From Oscillospiraceae bacterium Zagget12 (GTDB lineage: Bacteria; Bacillota; Clostridia; UBA1381): a stretch of 64,000 nucleotides of DNA. Both the position numbers and the translations under genes were made by a program. Each line of letters begins with the position of its first letter. Position 1 is the first letter of the stretch. The notes beneath the pieces are model-generated. The model did not search any database and had not been told where the DNA came from. It worked only from the letters and a program-made list of their open reading frames with translations. This document shows positions 18,279 to 27,600 of the stretch, piece after piece. The stretch is taken from the NCBI GenBank assembly GCA_001941225.1, contig MSHM01000009.1, forward strand, positions 34,764-98,763, in the 5' to 3' direction.

Positions 18279-20842
18279 TCATTTGTTTTGTGAAATAATT
18301 TCTGTGATTGCCTTTTCAGCAAGGCGAATTTCGTGTAAAAATTCTCTTGCCGAAACGCGCGTCGCGCCGCCGGCGAGAATTATAATCTGTTCCAGGCTGT
18401 CGGAGGTGGCGACGCGTACCCGATGCTTTTCACCGAGAGAGCGCGTTGTTTTCTTGATATACATATCGGCGGTTTCCGCCTCCTTTGTGTAAACCACATT
18501 TATATTGTGAATTTTTTCCACGCTGCCCGTGTTGCCCTTGACCTTGTACGCGTCAAAGACAAGTATCAGCTCACATTGCCTAAAGCCCTGATAATTGCAG
18601 AGAATGTCTATAAGGCGGTCGCGCGCCGCGTCAAGACTTTTTTCGGCGATTCCTTAAGGAAGTCCCACGCGAATATTATATTGTAGCCGTCCACAAGCAG
18701 ATATTCCTTGCCCGTTTTCGCCGGCTTTGCCTTTGAAGGCTTTTTCTGCGGCGGCGCGGATTTCTTCACCGTATATGACGCGGTTTTGCGTTTTACGGGA
18801 CCGTAGACGCGCTCAAAAATCCGCATAAGCTCGTTGTCGTCCGCTACCGCCTCGAGATATTCCTCGGCGCGGCGGTGAATATCCTCGGATTCCTCCTCGT
18901 CTGCGTCAAGGCGCAGCCCGTCCAGGTGCATATAGTCATATACCTTGTCCCATTTGACTACAAATCCGGCTCCGTGCGAGCAGAATACGGAGTCGGCGGG
19001 ATTTTCGGTATCCTTTTCGCTGTCGTAGCCGATTTGCTCTATAACCTCCTCGGCGTTTTGACACGGCTCATATCCGCTTAAAATGCAGTTAAGCCGTCCC
19101 TTGCCGCTCGTGTAGGCTATTACATCTTTGGAGTAATCGCGCATTGCCGAAACGGGCGCGCTGCCGGAAATAATCGTCATATCGCCGTAGGTTTCCGGCT
19201 GACCGAAGGTTCCGCCCATCTGCTGAATATCGGTCATAGCGCGTCCCACGCTTTCGGTCGGAATTTCAAGATTAAACTCGTACCACGGCTCAAGCAGAAC
19301 GCACTGTGCTGTTTTAAGTCCCTGCCTTACGGCGCGGTATGTCGCCTGACGGAAATCACCGCCCTCTGTGTGCTTTTGGTGAGCGCGTCCCGCTGCGAGC
19401 GTTATTTTCATATCCGTAATAGGCGAGCCTGTCAAAACGCCTATGTGCGTTTTTTCTTTAAGATGTGTTAGTATAAGTCTCTGCCAGTTGCGGTCCAAGG
19501 AATCCTCGCCGCAGCTTGACGCGAAGGTAAGACCGCTGCCTTTTTCGGCGGGTTCCATAAGCAAATGCACCTCGGCGTAATGGCGCAGCGGCTCATAATG
19601 CCCGACACCCTCAACCGGCGCGGCGATTGTTTCCTTATAGGCGACCTTTCCGTGAGTAAATTCAACCTCAAAGCCGAAACGGTCGGCTATAACGCGCTTT
19701 AATACCTCAAGCTGAACCTCGCCCATAACCTGTACGTGAATTTCCTGTAACTGTTCGCTCCAAATAATATGCAGCTGAGGATCCTCCTCCTCAAGACGGC
19801 GTAAATCCGTGAGCGCGGTGTGTACGTCAATGCCGTCGGGCAGCTCCGTTTTGTAGGTAAGCACGCTTTCAAGAACGGCGTTCTTGGCGTCGCGCTCACA
19901 GCCGAGTCCCTCGCCCGGATATGTCATTGAGAGTCCCGTAACCGCGCATATCATACCCGGCAGCGCCTCATCGACGGTTTTGTATTTCGCGCCGGAATAA
20001 ATACGGATTTGATTTACCTTTTCGCTCCACTCATTTTTTCCGCTGCCCTCAAGCCGCGCCTTGACCTTAAGCGAACCGCCGGTGATTTTCATATGCGTAA
20101 GGCGCATACCCTGCTCGTCCTCGGAAATTTTAAAGACCCTCGCGCCGAACTTATCATCATATACAATACGCCTTGTATAAAGGCTCAAGCCTTCAAGAAA
20201 CTCCTTTACGCCCTCCGTTTTGAGCGCGGAGCCGAAAAAGCAGGGGAATATCTTTCTTGTGACAATCGCGTTGCGCACGTCATCGGTTTTCACCTTGCCG
20301 TCGGACAGAAAGGAGTTCATAATATTTTCATCGCACATAGCGAGGCTTTCCATAAATTCCTCGCTGTCCCTTTCGCCGCCGAAATCAATGCAGCCGTCGC
20401 CGAAACGGTATTTAAGCTCCGCCGTAAGCTTGGCGCGGTCTGCGTTTAAGTCCATTTTGTTTATGAATATAAAGGTCGGCACATTGTAACGCTTTAAAAG
20501 CCGCCAAAGCGTTTCGGTATGGTTCTGTACTCCGTCCGTGCCGCTGATTACAAGAACAGCGTAGTCAAGCACGCTCAGCGCGCGCTCCGTTTCGGTTGAA
20601 AAGTCAACGTGACCCGGTGTGTCCAACAGGGTAAACTCCGCGTTATGAAAGCGCATAACCGCCTGCTTTGAAAAAATGGTAATGCCCCTGTCGCGCTCTA
20701 TCGCGTGCGTGTCAAGAAAGGCGTCGCCGTGATCGACGCGCCCCAATGAGCGTATTTCGCCCGCGGTATAAAGCATACCCTCGGACAGCGTTGTTTTGCC
20801 CGAATCCACATGGGCAAGTATTCCTATCACAAGTCTGTTCAT
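18279..20842 (-). CDS. Tet(M)-like ribosomal-protection GTPase fused to a YacP/Rae1-like NYN nuclease domain; frameshift at the junction
   Basis: The first frame (20842-18608) has the EF-G-like GTPase: AHVDSGKTT (G1), ERDRGITIF (G2), DTPGHVDF (G3), INKMDLNAD (G4) and FGSALKTEG (G5). EF-G domains II-V follow to about residue 670, with DLRRLEEEDPQL, VMGEVQLEVLKRVI and AGRAHQKHTEGGDF, as in Tet(M)/Tet(O). A K/P-rich linker leads to YLLVDGYNIIFAWDFLKE (about 713), the start of a YacP/NYN domain. The frame then stops, but the -1 frame continues intact: SLDAARDRLIDIL, ELILVFDAYKV, ETADMYIKKT, RVATSDSLEQIIIL, ending at 18279. One extra A in the A6 run (18638-18643) would join the parts into about 854 residues. 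B. subtilis YacP is Rae1, an endonuclease cutting mRNA in the ribosomal A site. Tetracycline resistance cannot be assumed. Confidence 0.85.
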
Positions 20843-20869
20843 AATATAATCTCCGCCGCGTTGAGGTAT

Positions 20870-20891
20870 AAAAAATGCCGCAAAAGCGGCA
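20870..20891 (-). terminator. Terminator or attenuator between arsR and the GTPase gene
   Basis: On the minus strand, TGCCGC, TTTT loop, GCGGCA, then six Ts, starting 5 bases after the arsR stop and ending about 28 bases before the GTPase start. No promoter fits in that gap, so expression of the GTPase must rely on read-through. Confidence 0.8.
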
Positions 20892-20895
20892 GTTT

Positions 20896-21243
20896 TCAGT
20901 TTTCCTCAACGTGAATAAGCATTTGCTCTATAATCTTTTTAACATGGTCATCGTCAATGGAATAAAACGCGTTTTTCCCATCTCGGCGCGATTTTATAAG
21001 CCGCGCCTGCTTAAGCGTTTTAAGCTGATGGCTTATTGCGGACTGGCTCATTCCAAGCTCTCCGGCGATGTCGTAAACGCACAGCTCCTTATCAAACAGC
21101 GCCCATAGGATTCTTATTCTCGTGTTGTCCCCGAATACCTTAAACATTTCCGCAAGGTTATTAATTATGTTATCATCGGGAATCTGATTTTTCAGTCTGT
21201 CCACAATCTGAGGATTGTATTGACATGAGCTGCACATATCCAT
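20896..21243 (-). CDS. ArsR/SmtB-family winged-helix repressor
   Basis: 115 residues from ATG 21243, chosen because AAGGGAG precedes it; an upstream in-frame ATG at 21273 has no SD. The core reads MFKVFGDNTRIRILWAL, ELCVYDIAGELGMSQSAIS (recognition helix), HQLKTLKQARLIKSRRDGK and FYSIDDDHVKKIIEQMLIH, close to CadC/CzrA metal sensors. The N-terminal CSSC and the C-terminal DxxH/HxxE residues could bind zinc or cadmium. In CadC-type sensors the alpha-3 motif is ELCVCDIA; here it is ELCVYDIA, lacking the second Cys. It lies upstream of the GTPase-NYN gene with a hairpin between. Ligand unknown. Confidence 0.9.
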   Translation of the reverse strand: MDMCSSCQYNPQIVDRLKNQIPDDNIINNLAEMFKVFGDNTRIRILWALFDKELCVYDIAGELGMSQSAISHQLKTLKQARLIKSRRDGKNAFYSIDDDHVKKIIEQMLIHVEEN

Positions 21244-21283
21244 TTTCGCCGCTCCCTTCGTATGCTCATACATTCATATATTT

Positions 21284-21312
21284 ATTATACTCGCTTTATT
21301 CCGATTTGTCAA
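21284..21312 (-). promoter_or_regulatory. Promoter of arsR
   Basis: On the minus strand, TTGACA (21312-21307), 17-base spacer, TATAAT (21289-21284). ATGAATGTATGAGCATACG follows; its ATG..CAT imperfect symmetry could be an ArsR operator. Confidence 0.85.
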
Positions 21313-21378
21313 ATGTACTTAAAAATCCGATTAAATTTTATAAAAATCAGAATTAAATTATAAATACCCACAAAAGTT

Positions 21379-21406
21379 TTTACAAATATGTTAAAATAAA
21401 TATTAT
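21379..21406 (+). promoter_or_regulatory. Promoter of the rhamnogalacturonan lyase gene
   Basis: TTTACA (21379-21384), 16-base spacer, TATTAT (21401-21406), divergent from the arsR promoter. Confidence 0.6.
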
Positions 21407-21440
21407 GAGTAAAAACGTACAAAACGAAAGGAGATATATT

Positions 21441-24350
21441 ATGAAGAAAAATAAAATTTTGTCAGCGGTTATCGCCGCGGCAATGCTTTCATCGTCGGCG
21501 GTTTCCGTGTTTGCGGCGGAGGTGGGAGACAGCCTTAAGATTGCAAATTACGATGAGTCGGCTGCCGAAACGCAGGCTCTGATTGATGCAAGACCCGATA
21601 TTCAGCGTCCGATGGAAAATCTAAACAGAGGCGCGGTTGCGGTAAATATGGGTGATTATACATATATTTCGTGGCGTTGGCTCGGCACTGAGAGCACGGA
21701 TACAAAATATAATGTATACCGCGGCGACACGCTTATCACTTCGGAGCCGATAAACGCGACAAACTATACCGACATAAATCCGACCGGAGAGACATATAAA
21801 ATAGCTCCCGTGCTTGACGGAACGGAGGGCGACCTTGAAACGGCACAGTCTTGGGACAGCGATTATCTTGAAATTCCCATTCAAAAGCCGGAGGACAATA
21901 CAATTCAGGGAGAGAGCTACACATATACGCCCGGCGACGCGTCCGTCGGCGACCTTGACGGCGACGGCGAATATGAAATCGTTCTCAAATGGGACCCGTC
22001 AAACTCTAAGGACGCCGCTCAAGCGGGCTATACCGGAGAATGTATAATCGACGCCTACGAGACGGACGGCACATTGTTGTGGCGCGTGAATATGGGACCG
22101 AATATACGCGCCGGCGCACATGACACTCAATTTATGGTATACGATTACGACGGCGACGGCAAGGCTGAAATGGCGTGCCGCACGGCGGACGGAACGATTG
22201 CGGGCGACGGAACGGTTATAGGCGACGCGGACAGGAATTATGCGATAGTCAGCGATGGAAAAAATCTTACGGGACCGCTTTATTTGACCGTGTTCAACGG
22301 CGCCGACGGCTCCGTAATCGACACTGTTGATTATGACCCGCAGACCACGGGCAAAACCGAAAGCGGAATTGCCTGGGACATCACAGCTTGGGGCGACGGC
22401 TGGGGCAACAGAAGTGAGAGGTATCTCGCGTCGGTTGCGTACCTTGACGGCGAAAGACCGAGTATGGTGTTCGCGAGAGGATATTATACCGGTCCCGAGG
22501 GCGACACGGGCGGCAGAACGGTAATTGCCGCGTATGACCTTGTGGACGGAAAAATAGTGCAGAAATGGCGCTTTGATACGCTTGATTACAATAATAAGTA
22601 TATCGGACAGGGCAACCACTCTATGAGCGCGGCGGACGTTGATTATGACGGCTGCGATGAGCTTATTTACGGCGCGCTTGCCATAGATAACGACGGTACG
22701 CCGATGTATTCGACAGGCTTGGGACACGGCGACGCGCAGCACGTAGGCGATCTTGACCCGTCAAGACCGGGACTTGAGGTATATTCCTGCCACGAGGAAA
22801 CGGGTTCCGATTACGGCTATGAAATGCGCGACGCGCGCACCGGTGAAATCCTGTACGGAGAGCGTACCGGCAACGATAACGGACGCGGCACATCGGACGA
22901 TATTGACCCGAATTATCCGGGCTGCGAGGGCTGGTCGGCGGCAGGCATTCTGACCGCTGCGGACGGCACCGTAATTTCAACAAGCTACACAATGCCCGCG
23001 AACTTCCTATGCTACTGGGACGGAGATTTGGGACGCGAGGTTCAGGATAATATTTACATAAGCAAATGGAACAGCGATGCCGCAAAGGTTGAAACAATAT
23101 TCACCGCGTCGGGCTGCACGTCCGTAAACGGCACAAAGGCTAATCCGTCGCTTACGGCGGATCTTTTCGGCGACTGGCGCGAGGAGGTAATGTATCCCAC
23201 AAAGGACGGCAGCGCGCTCAGAATTTATACTACAACAACGCCCACAAGCTACAAAATACCTACTCTTATGCACGATATTCAGTACAGAATGCACGTTGCG
23301 TATCAGAATACCTGCTATAATCAGCCGACACATTTGAGCTATTACCTCGGCTACGACACCGAAACGATACCCGTGCCGCAGATGTACACGGTAGGGGATA
23401 ACGCGAAAAATCCCGACCTTGCACAGAAGTCCTGGAGCATAGACGACCTGTACACCGGCGAAAAGGTTGAGCTTGTGCTTGACACTCCGACGGCACTTGT
23501 AAACGGCGTTCCGCAGAGAGTTGACAATGATAATGAAGATGTTGTTCCGTATCTTGCGGAGGGCGACAGAACTCTCGTTCCGCTCAGATTTATTTCGGAG
23601 GCGTTCGGCGCGGAGGTAAGCTGGAACGGCGATACTCAAGGAATAACAATAGAGCTTGACGGAGATGAAATTCTTATGAATATAGGCTCCGCCGATTATA
23701 CGGTAAACGGCGCCGCAATGCAGATGGACGTTGCGCCGGTAATAATGAATGAAAGAACAATGGTTCCGCTCCGCGCGATAGCCGAATCCCTTTCAAAGAA
23801 GGTGTATTACAGCGACGGATATATCGCCGTAAGCGATGTTGAGATGAGCATTGACGGCGCGGCGGCGAGAAAGGAAAGCATCAAGTCCGCTCCGGTTCCG
23901 GAAAAGGTTGAGCGCGTGGCGATTAACGGCACGGGCGAGAAATATTATTCAAATCAGCTCGACGTTTACGCGGTTGAGGCGAGCGATAACGACGGTAATG
24001 TTGAAACGGGCGCGGTTGACCTTGACATAAGCACGCGCTGGTCGGCATACGGTCCGAATACGCTCACGATAGACCTCGGCGATACGCAGGAGGTAACCGG
24101 CGTTGCGATAGCTATGTGGAAGGGCAGCGAGAGAATTTATCCGTTCACAATCGAATATTCTGAGGACGGAGAAACCTGGCAGACGGCGCTTTCAAAGACG
24201 CAAAATACCGGCGAAACAGAGGAATTTGAAAAGTATACGTTCCCCGAAACCGTCAGCGCGAGATATATCCGCTATAACGGCGACGGCGCGACCGACCCGA
24301 CAAAGAATTATTGTCATATAAGTGAAATAGCCGTGCTCGGCGCGGAATAA
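21441..24350 (+). CDS. Secreted PL11-type rhamnogalacturonan lyase with stalk and CBM32-like domains
   Basis: 969 residues from ATG 21441 (SD AAAGGAG); an ATG at 21405 lacks an SD. Signal peptide about 1-26. The PL11 catalytic propeller (about 35-640) begins with RPMENLNRGAVAVN and shows YISWRWLG, calcium-binding repeats such as DLDGDGEYEIVLKWDPSNSKD and DYDGDGKAEM, GNHSMSAADVDYDGCDE, GLGHGDAQHVGDL and DLFGDWREEVMYP. Two copper-amine-oxidase-like stalk segments follow (about 670-785: TLVPLRFISEAFGAEVSW and TMVPLRAIAESL). An F5/8C (CBM32-like) module forms the C-terminus (DISTRWSAYGPNTLTIDLG, YIRYNG). It cleaves the rhamnose-galacturonate backbone of pectin outside the cell. Confidence 0.93.
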   Translation: MKKNKILSAVIAAAMLSSSAVSVFAAEVGDSLKIANYDESAAETQALIDARPDIQRPMENLNRGAVAVNMGDYTYISWRWLGTESTDTKYNVYRGDTLITSEPINATNYTDINPTGETYKIAPVLDGTEGDLETAQSWDSDYLEIPIQKPEDNTIQGESYTYTPGDASVGDLDGDGEYEIVLKWDPSNSKDAAQAGYTGECIIDAYETDGTLLWRVNMGPNIRAGAHDTQFMVYDYDGDGKAEMACRTADGTIAGDGTVIGDADRNYAIVSDGKNLTGPLYLTVFNGADGSVIDTVDYDPQTTGKTESGIAWDITAWGDGWGNRSERYLASVAYLDGERPSMVFARGYYTGPEGDTGGRTVIAAYDLVDGKIVQKWRFDTLDYNNKYIGQGNHSMSAADVDYDGCDELIYGALAIDNDGTPMYSTGLGHGDAQHVGDLDPSRPGLEVYSCHEETGSDYGYEMRDARTGEILYGERTGNDNGRGTSDDIDPNYPGCEGWSAAGILTAADGTVISTSYTMPANFLCYWDGDLGREVQDNIYISKWNSDAAKVETIFTASGCTSVNGTKANPSLTADLFGDWREEVMYPTKDGSALRIYTTTTPTSYKIPTLMHDIQYRMHVAYQNTCYNQPTHLSYYLGYDTETIPVPQMYTVGDNAKNPDLAQKSWSIDDLYTGEKVELVLDTPTALVNGVPQRVDNDNEDVVPYLAEGDRTLVPLRFISEAFGAEVSWNGDTQGITIELDGDEILMNIGSADYTVNGAAMQMDVAPVIMNERTMVPLRAIAESLSKKVYYSDGYIAVSDVEMSIDGAAARKESIKSAPVPEKVERVAINGTGEKYYSNQLDVYAVEASDNDGNVETGAVDLDISTRWSAYGPNTLTIDLGDTQEVTGVAIAMWKGSERIYPFTIEYSEDGETWQTALSKTQNTGETEEFEKYTFPETVSARYIRYNGDGATDPTKNYCHISEIAVLGAE

Positions 24351-24352
24351 TA

Positions 24353-24396
24353 AAAACTGTAGGTGTTTGACTGTCAAACACCTACAGTTTTTTTCT
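24353..24396 (+). terminator. Terminator of the lyase gene
   Basis: An 18-base perfect stem (24353-24370 with 24374-24391), loop CTG, then Ts. Confidence 0.95.
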
Positions 24397-24417
24397 TTGG
24401 CTTGTTAATTTCCCGCA

Positions 24418-24480
24418 AACCCTAAGCCTTCCCCCTGGGGGAAGGTGGCACACGCCGTAGGCGGGTGACGGATGAGGGTC
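24418..24480. repeat. Two-hairpin intergenic repeat, CCTTCCCC family
   Basis: CCTTCCCCC pairs with GGGGGAAGG, followed by a second GC-rich block, CGCCGTAGGCG, and GACGGATGAGGGT. The same modules recur inverted at 28470-28523 and 42848-42903. Together with the following 100 bases, which I cannot assign, this fills the 327-base gap between the two surface-protein genes. Confidence 0.8.
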
Positions 24481-24585
24481 AGCCCGCACCCCAAAAATCC
24501 ACCCTGTGGGTGCAAGTGTCACCACAAAACCCCGCCACCGGTAGTGACAAATCAAAAAAATTATGCAAAAAATCCATAAAAACCC

Positions 24586-24614
24586 TTGACAAAGTATCGG
24601 GGGGGGGTTATAAT
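24586..24614 (+). promoter_or_regulatory. Promoter with a G9 tract in its spacer
   Basis: TTGACA (24586-24591) and TATAAT (24609-24614) are both consensus and 17 bases apart. The spacer contains nine consecutive Gs (24599-24607). Gain or loss of one G would change spacing to 16 or 18, the known basis of phase-variable promoters such as Neisseria porA. Switching here is inferred. Confidence 0.85.
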
Positions 24615-24677
24615 TATTGTGTATATAAATCCAAAAATATACAAAAATAAATTTTCATACAAAAAAGGAGGACAATT

Positions 24678-27600
24678 ATGAAAAAGCTCAGAAAATTTTT
24701 AGCTCTCATCACGGCGACGGCTATGCTTACCGCAGGCGCGGCAATACCGGCGTTCGCCGAAGTTGATGATGAGCAGGCTGAAACAGCGGCAGTCACACTG
24801 TTCGCGGAAGAAACCGGTTCATCAACCGTTGCGACTATCGGCGATGCGGAATACACCGATTTGGCAAGCGCATTTTCAGCGGCAGCCGACGGCGACACCG
24901 TTACACTGGCAGACGATGTAACGCTTAACAGCTCGCTTGTGCTTAGCCTTAGCAGCAAATCCGTAACATTGGATTTGAACGGCAAGACAATCACATTCGC
25001 TTACAGCGAAGGCACTTTTGGCGGTGCTACGCTGTCAGACGGCGCATGGGGACTTAAGGTTACAAGCGGTACCCTCACGATTGAGGATACAGCAGGCAAC
25101 GGCGGAATCACGGCAACCGACGAAAATACATACGTTGATGTGGTAGGCGCGTCAACCGACGGAACACTTAATATTCTCGGCGGTACATATTCCACCAACT
25201 CAATTTATGAGGCGGTAGTATTCGGAGCAGGCAACGCGGTTATTAACATTTACGGCGGTACATTCACCAACTCGGCAACAAGCTATAAGTATAATTCTAC
25301 TTATACTAACGGATTGGTTCTGAATATCGGTAACAGCTCAACCGCGACAATCAATGTTAAGGGCGGTACATTTACAGGCTACAGCCCCGTGAACGGTGAT
25401 GACAATGTTGACACCGGTTCATTCGTAGCGTCAGGCTATACATACACTGACGGTACAGTATCGGCAGATACAGCGGTTGCAACAGTAGACGGCGTAGGCT
25501 ATGCTACACTTGAGGACGCACTCGCGGCTGCAAGCGACGGCACAACAGTTACGCTTTCGGACGACTTAACCGTTGAGTCACAGCTGACAATCAGCAAAGA
25601 CATCACATTGGATTTGAACGGCTGTACGCTTACAAACAACTTTGTAAACACAGACGGCAGCGGCATATACAGATTCTCATTGATTACAACAGCCGATGTA
25701 ACCATTAAGAACGGTACTTATACAGTAACCGCGGCGAATGACGGCGATGTTGAAACAAGAGGCATTGTTGAATCGTCGGGCAATCTTACGCTTGACGGCG
25801 TAACCGCGTCATGCACAGGTATAAATGTCGGCAACTATGCTGAGGGCGGAACGCTCACAATTACGGATTCAACGATTTCCGGCAGTTACGCGGTAGGCTC
25901 GTTTGCAAACAAGAGTACCGTGGTTATCACAGGCTCGACTCTTACGGCTACCACCTGCGGCTTGTATCACAACGGTTCATATTACGGACTTAATATGACT
26001 GTTACCGATACAGTTATAGATATAACCGGCGTTTATATTTCGGGCAGCACATACACAACCGCAAATAACGGCGGCGTAAATCAGCAGGCTACATTTACAA
26101 ATTGTACGATTACGGGCGCGACCGGTATCGAGGTTAAGTATACCGATTTGACATTGAATAATTGTACAATAACAGCAACGGCTGAAACACCTACGTTTAC
26201 GCAGTATAATAACGGTTCGACGACAACAGGCTTTGCGGTTGTTGCGACGGATAACTCTATGGAGCCGGATGATCCCAAGCCGGGCTGTACTGTAACGATT
26301 ACGGACGGCACATATACCGGTCTTGTAGGATTGTCGCAGCTTATTGGCGATGATAGCGATGATTATGAGGATTTCGTAGAATCAACATATGTAATTTACA
26401 GCGGCACATTTGATTGTGACGTATCCGCTTATGTTGCCTCCAACCACTATTATGACGAGGCAACCGGTTCGGTATTGCAGTCAAACACAATCGTAACGGA
26501 CAACGGCGAGGCGGAGCTTGAAAACGGCGCATCGGCTAAGGTTACTCTTACCGATTTGGAGAGTACTCTTAAATCAATGGACGATGTATACGACGCAACC
26601 GAGGTTTCTACAATCGAGGTTGTTGTAACAACAGATGAATCAGAGGTTGACGAGTTCGTTTCACCAACCACAACTCCCGAAACCACATTAAGCCCGAACG
26701 CTATCGGCGTGGATATTTCGGTTGTAAAGACCGATAGTGCCGGTGTGGCGACAACAATTCCTGTAGAAAACCAGGAGGTAGAAATTGAATTACCGATTGC
26801 ATTTGAAGAAGGCAGTGTAACGGTTTATCTTATTGCCGATAGCGGAACCGAAGTTGTAACTCCGGTCACCGTCAGCGGCAATGTAGTTAAATTCACAGCG
26901 CCGTCATTCTCGACATATTATATTGACGGTAACCCGGCAACGGTTGACAGTACAAACATAGCTGATAGCGTAACGCTTAAGCTTGAAGAGGTAACAACGG
27001 GCGTAGCGGGTTCGTATTATATCAGACTGTACGCTGATGAAGTCAGCGGCGCAACAAGGTACATCAACCGCTTTATGGCGGCGGAGCTTGCGTTCGAGCT
27101 TGATGACAGCTCAGGCTATGATATAACCAATATCGGCGCGGTTTCAATCACGCCGGCATCGTATATCAATGTTGTAAACAACGGCAACGGCGAGTATGAG
27201 TTTAACGTAAACGGTGATATAGATACAAGCACCGGCGAGGAAGTCAGCGATATAACCGGAGCTTATGTAACATTGGGAATCTTGAACGTAACCGGCGACG
27301 GTAACTTTAGGCTTTTGCTTAATAATGACAGTACAACATTCGCAAGCAACACGGCTAACCAGGTTCAGACTGCGGAATATTCAAATAATATCGTAAGCAC
27401 GTATACGGTAGACGGCAGTACACTGAATTACAGCTCACCTGTCGCAAGCGGCAATATACAACTTAAGCAGACACAGCTTACAATCAATGTATTGTTCCCG
27501 AACACCGTAAGCGCGCAGGCTGTAGCATACAACGATATGAAGGTTACATTAAACGGCGTGAATATGACGAATAATGAAATCGACTTCGGCGGCGACAGCT

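Noticed and set aside
18279..20842. Annotation as a tetracycline resistance gene
   Set aside because: The domain order is that of a ribosomal-protection GTPase, but the fused NYN domain and absence of mobile context argue for a chromosomal housekeeping or stress role. Resistance cannot be read from sequence alone.
21999..22742. Long open frame on the opposite strand of the lyase gene
   Set aside because: It is a reading-frame shadow of a strongly coding GC-biased gene, with no SD and no recognisable protein.
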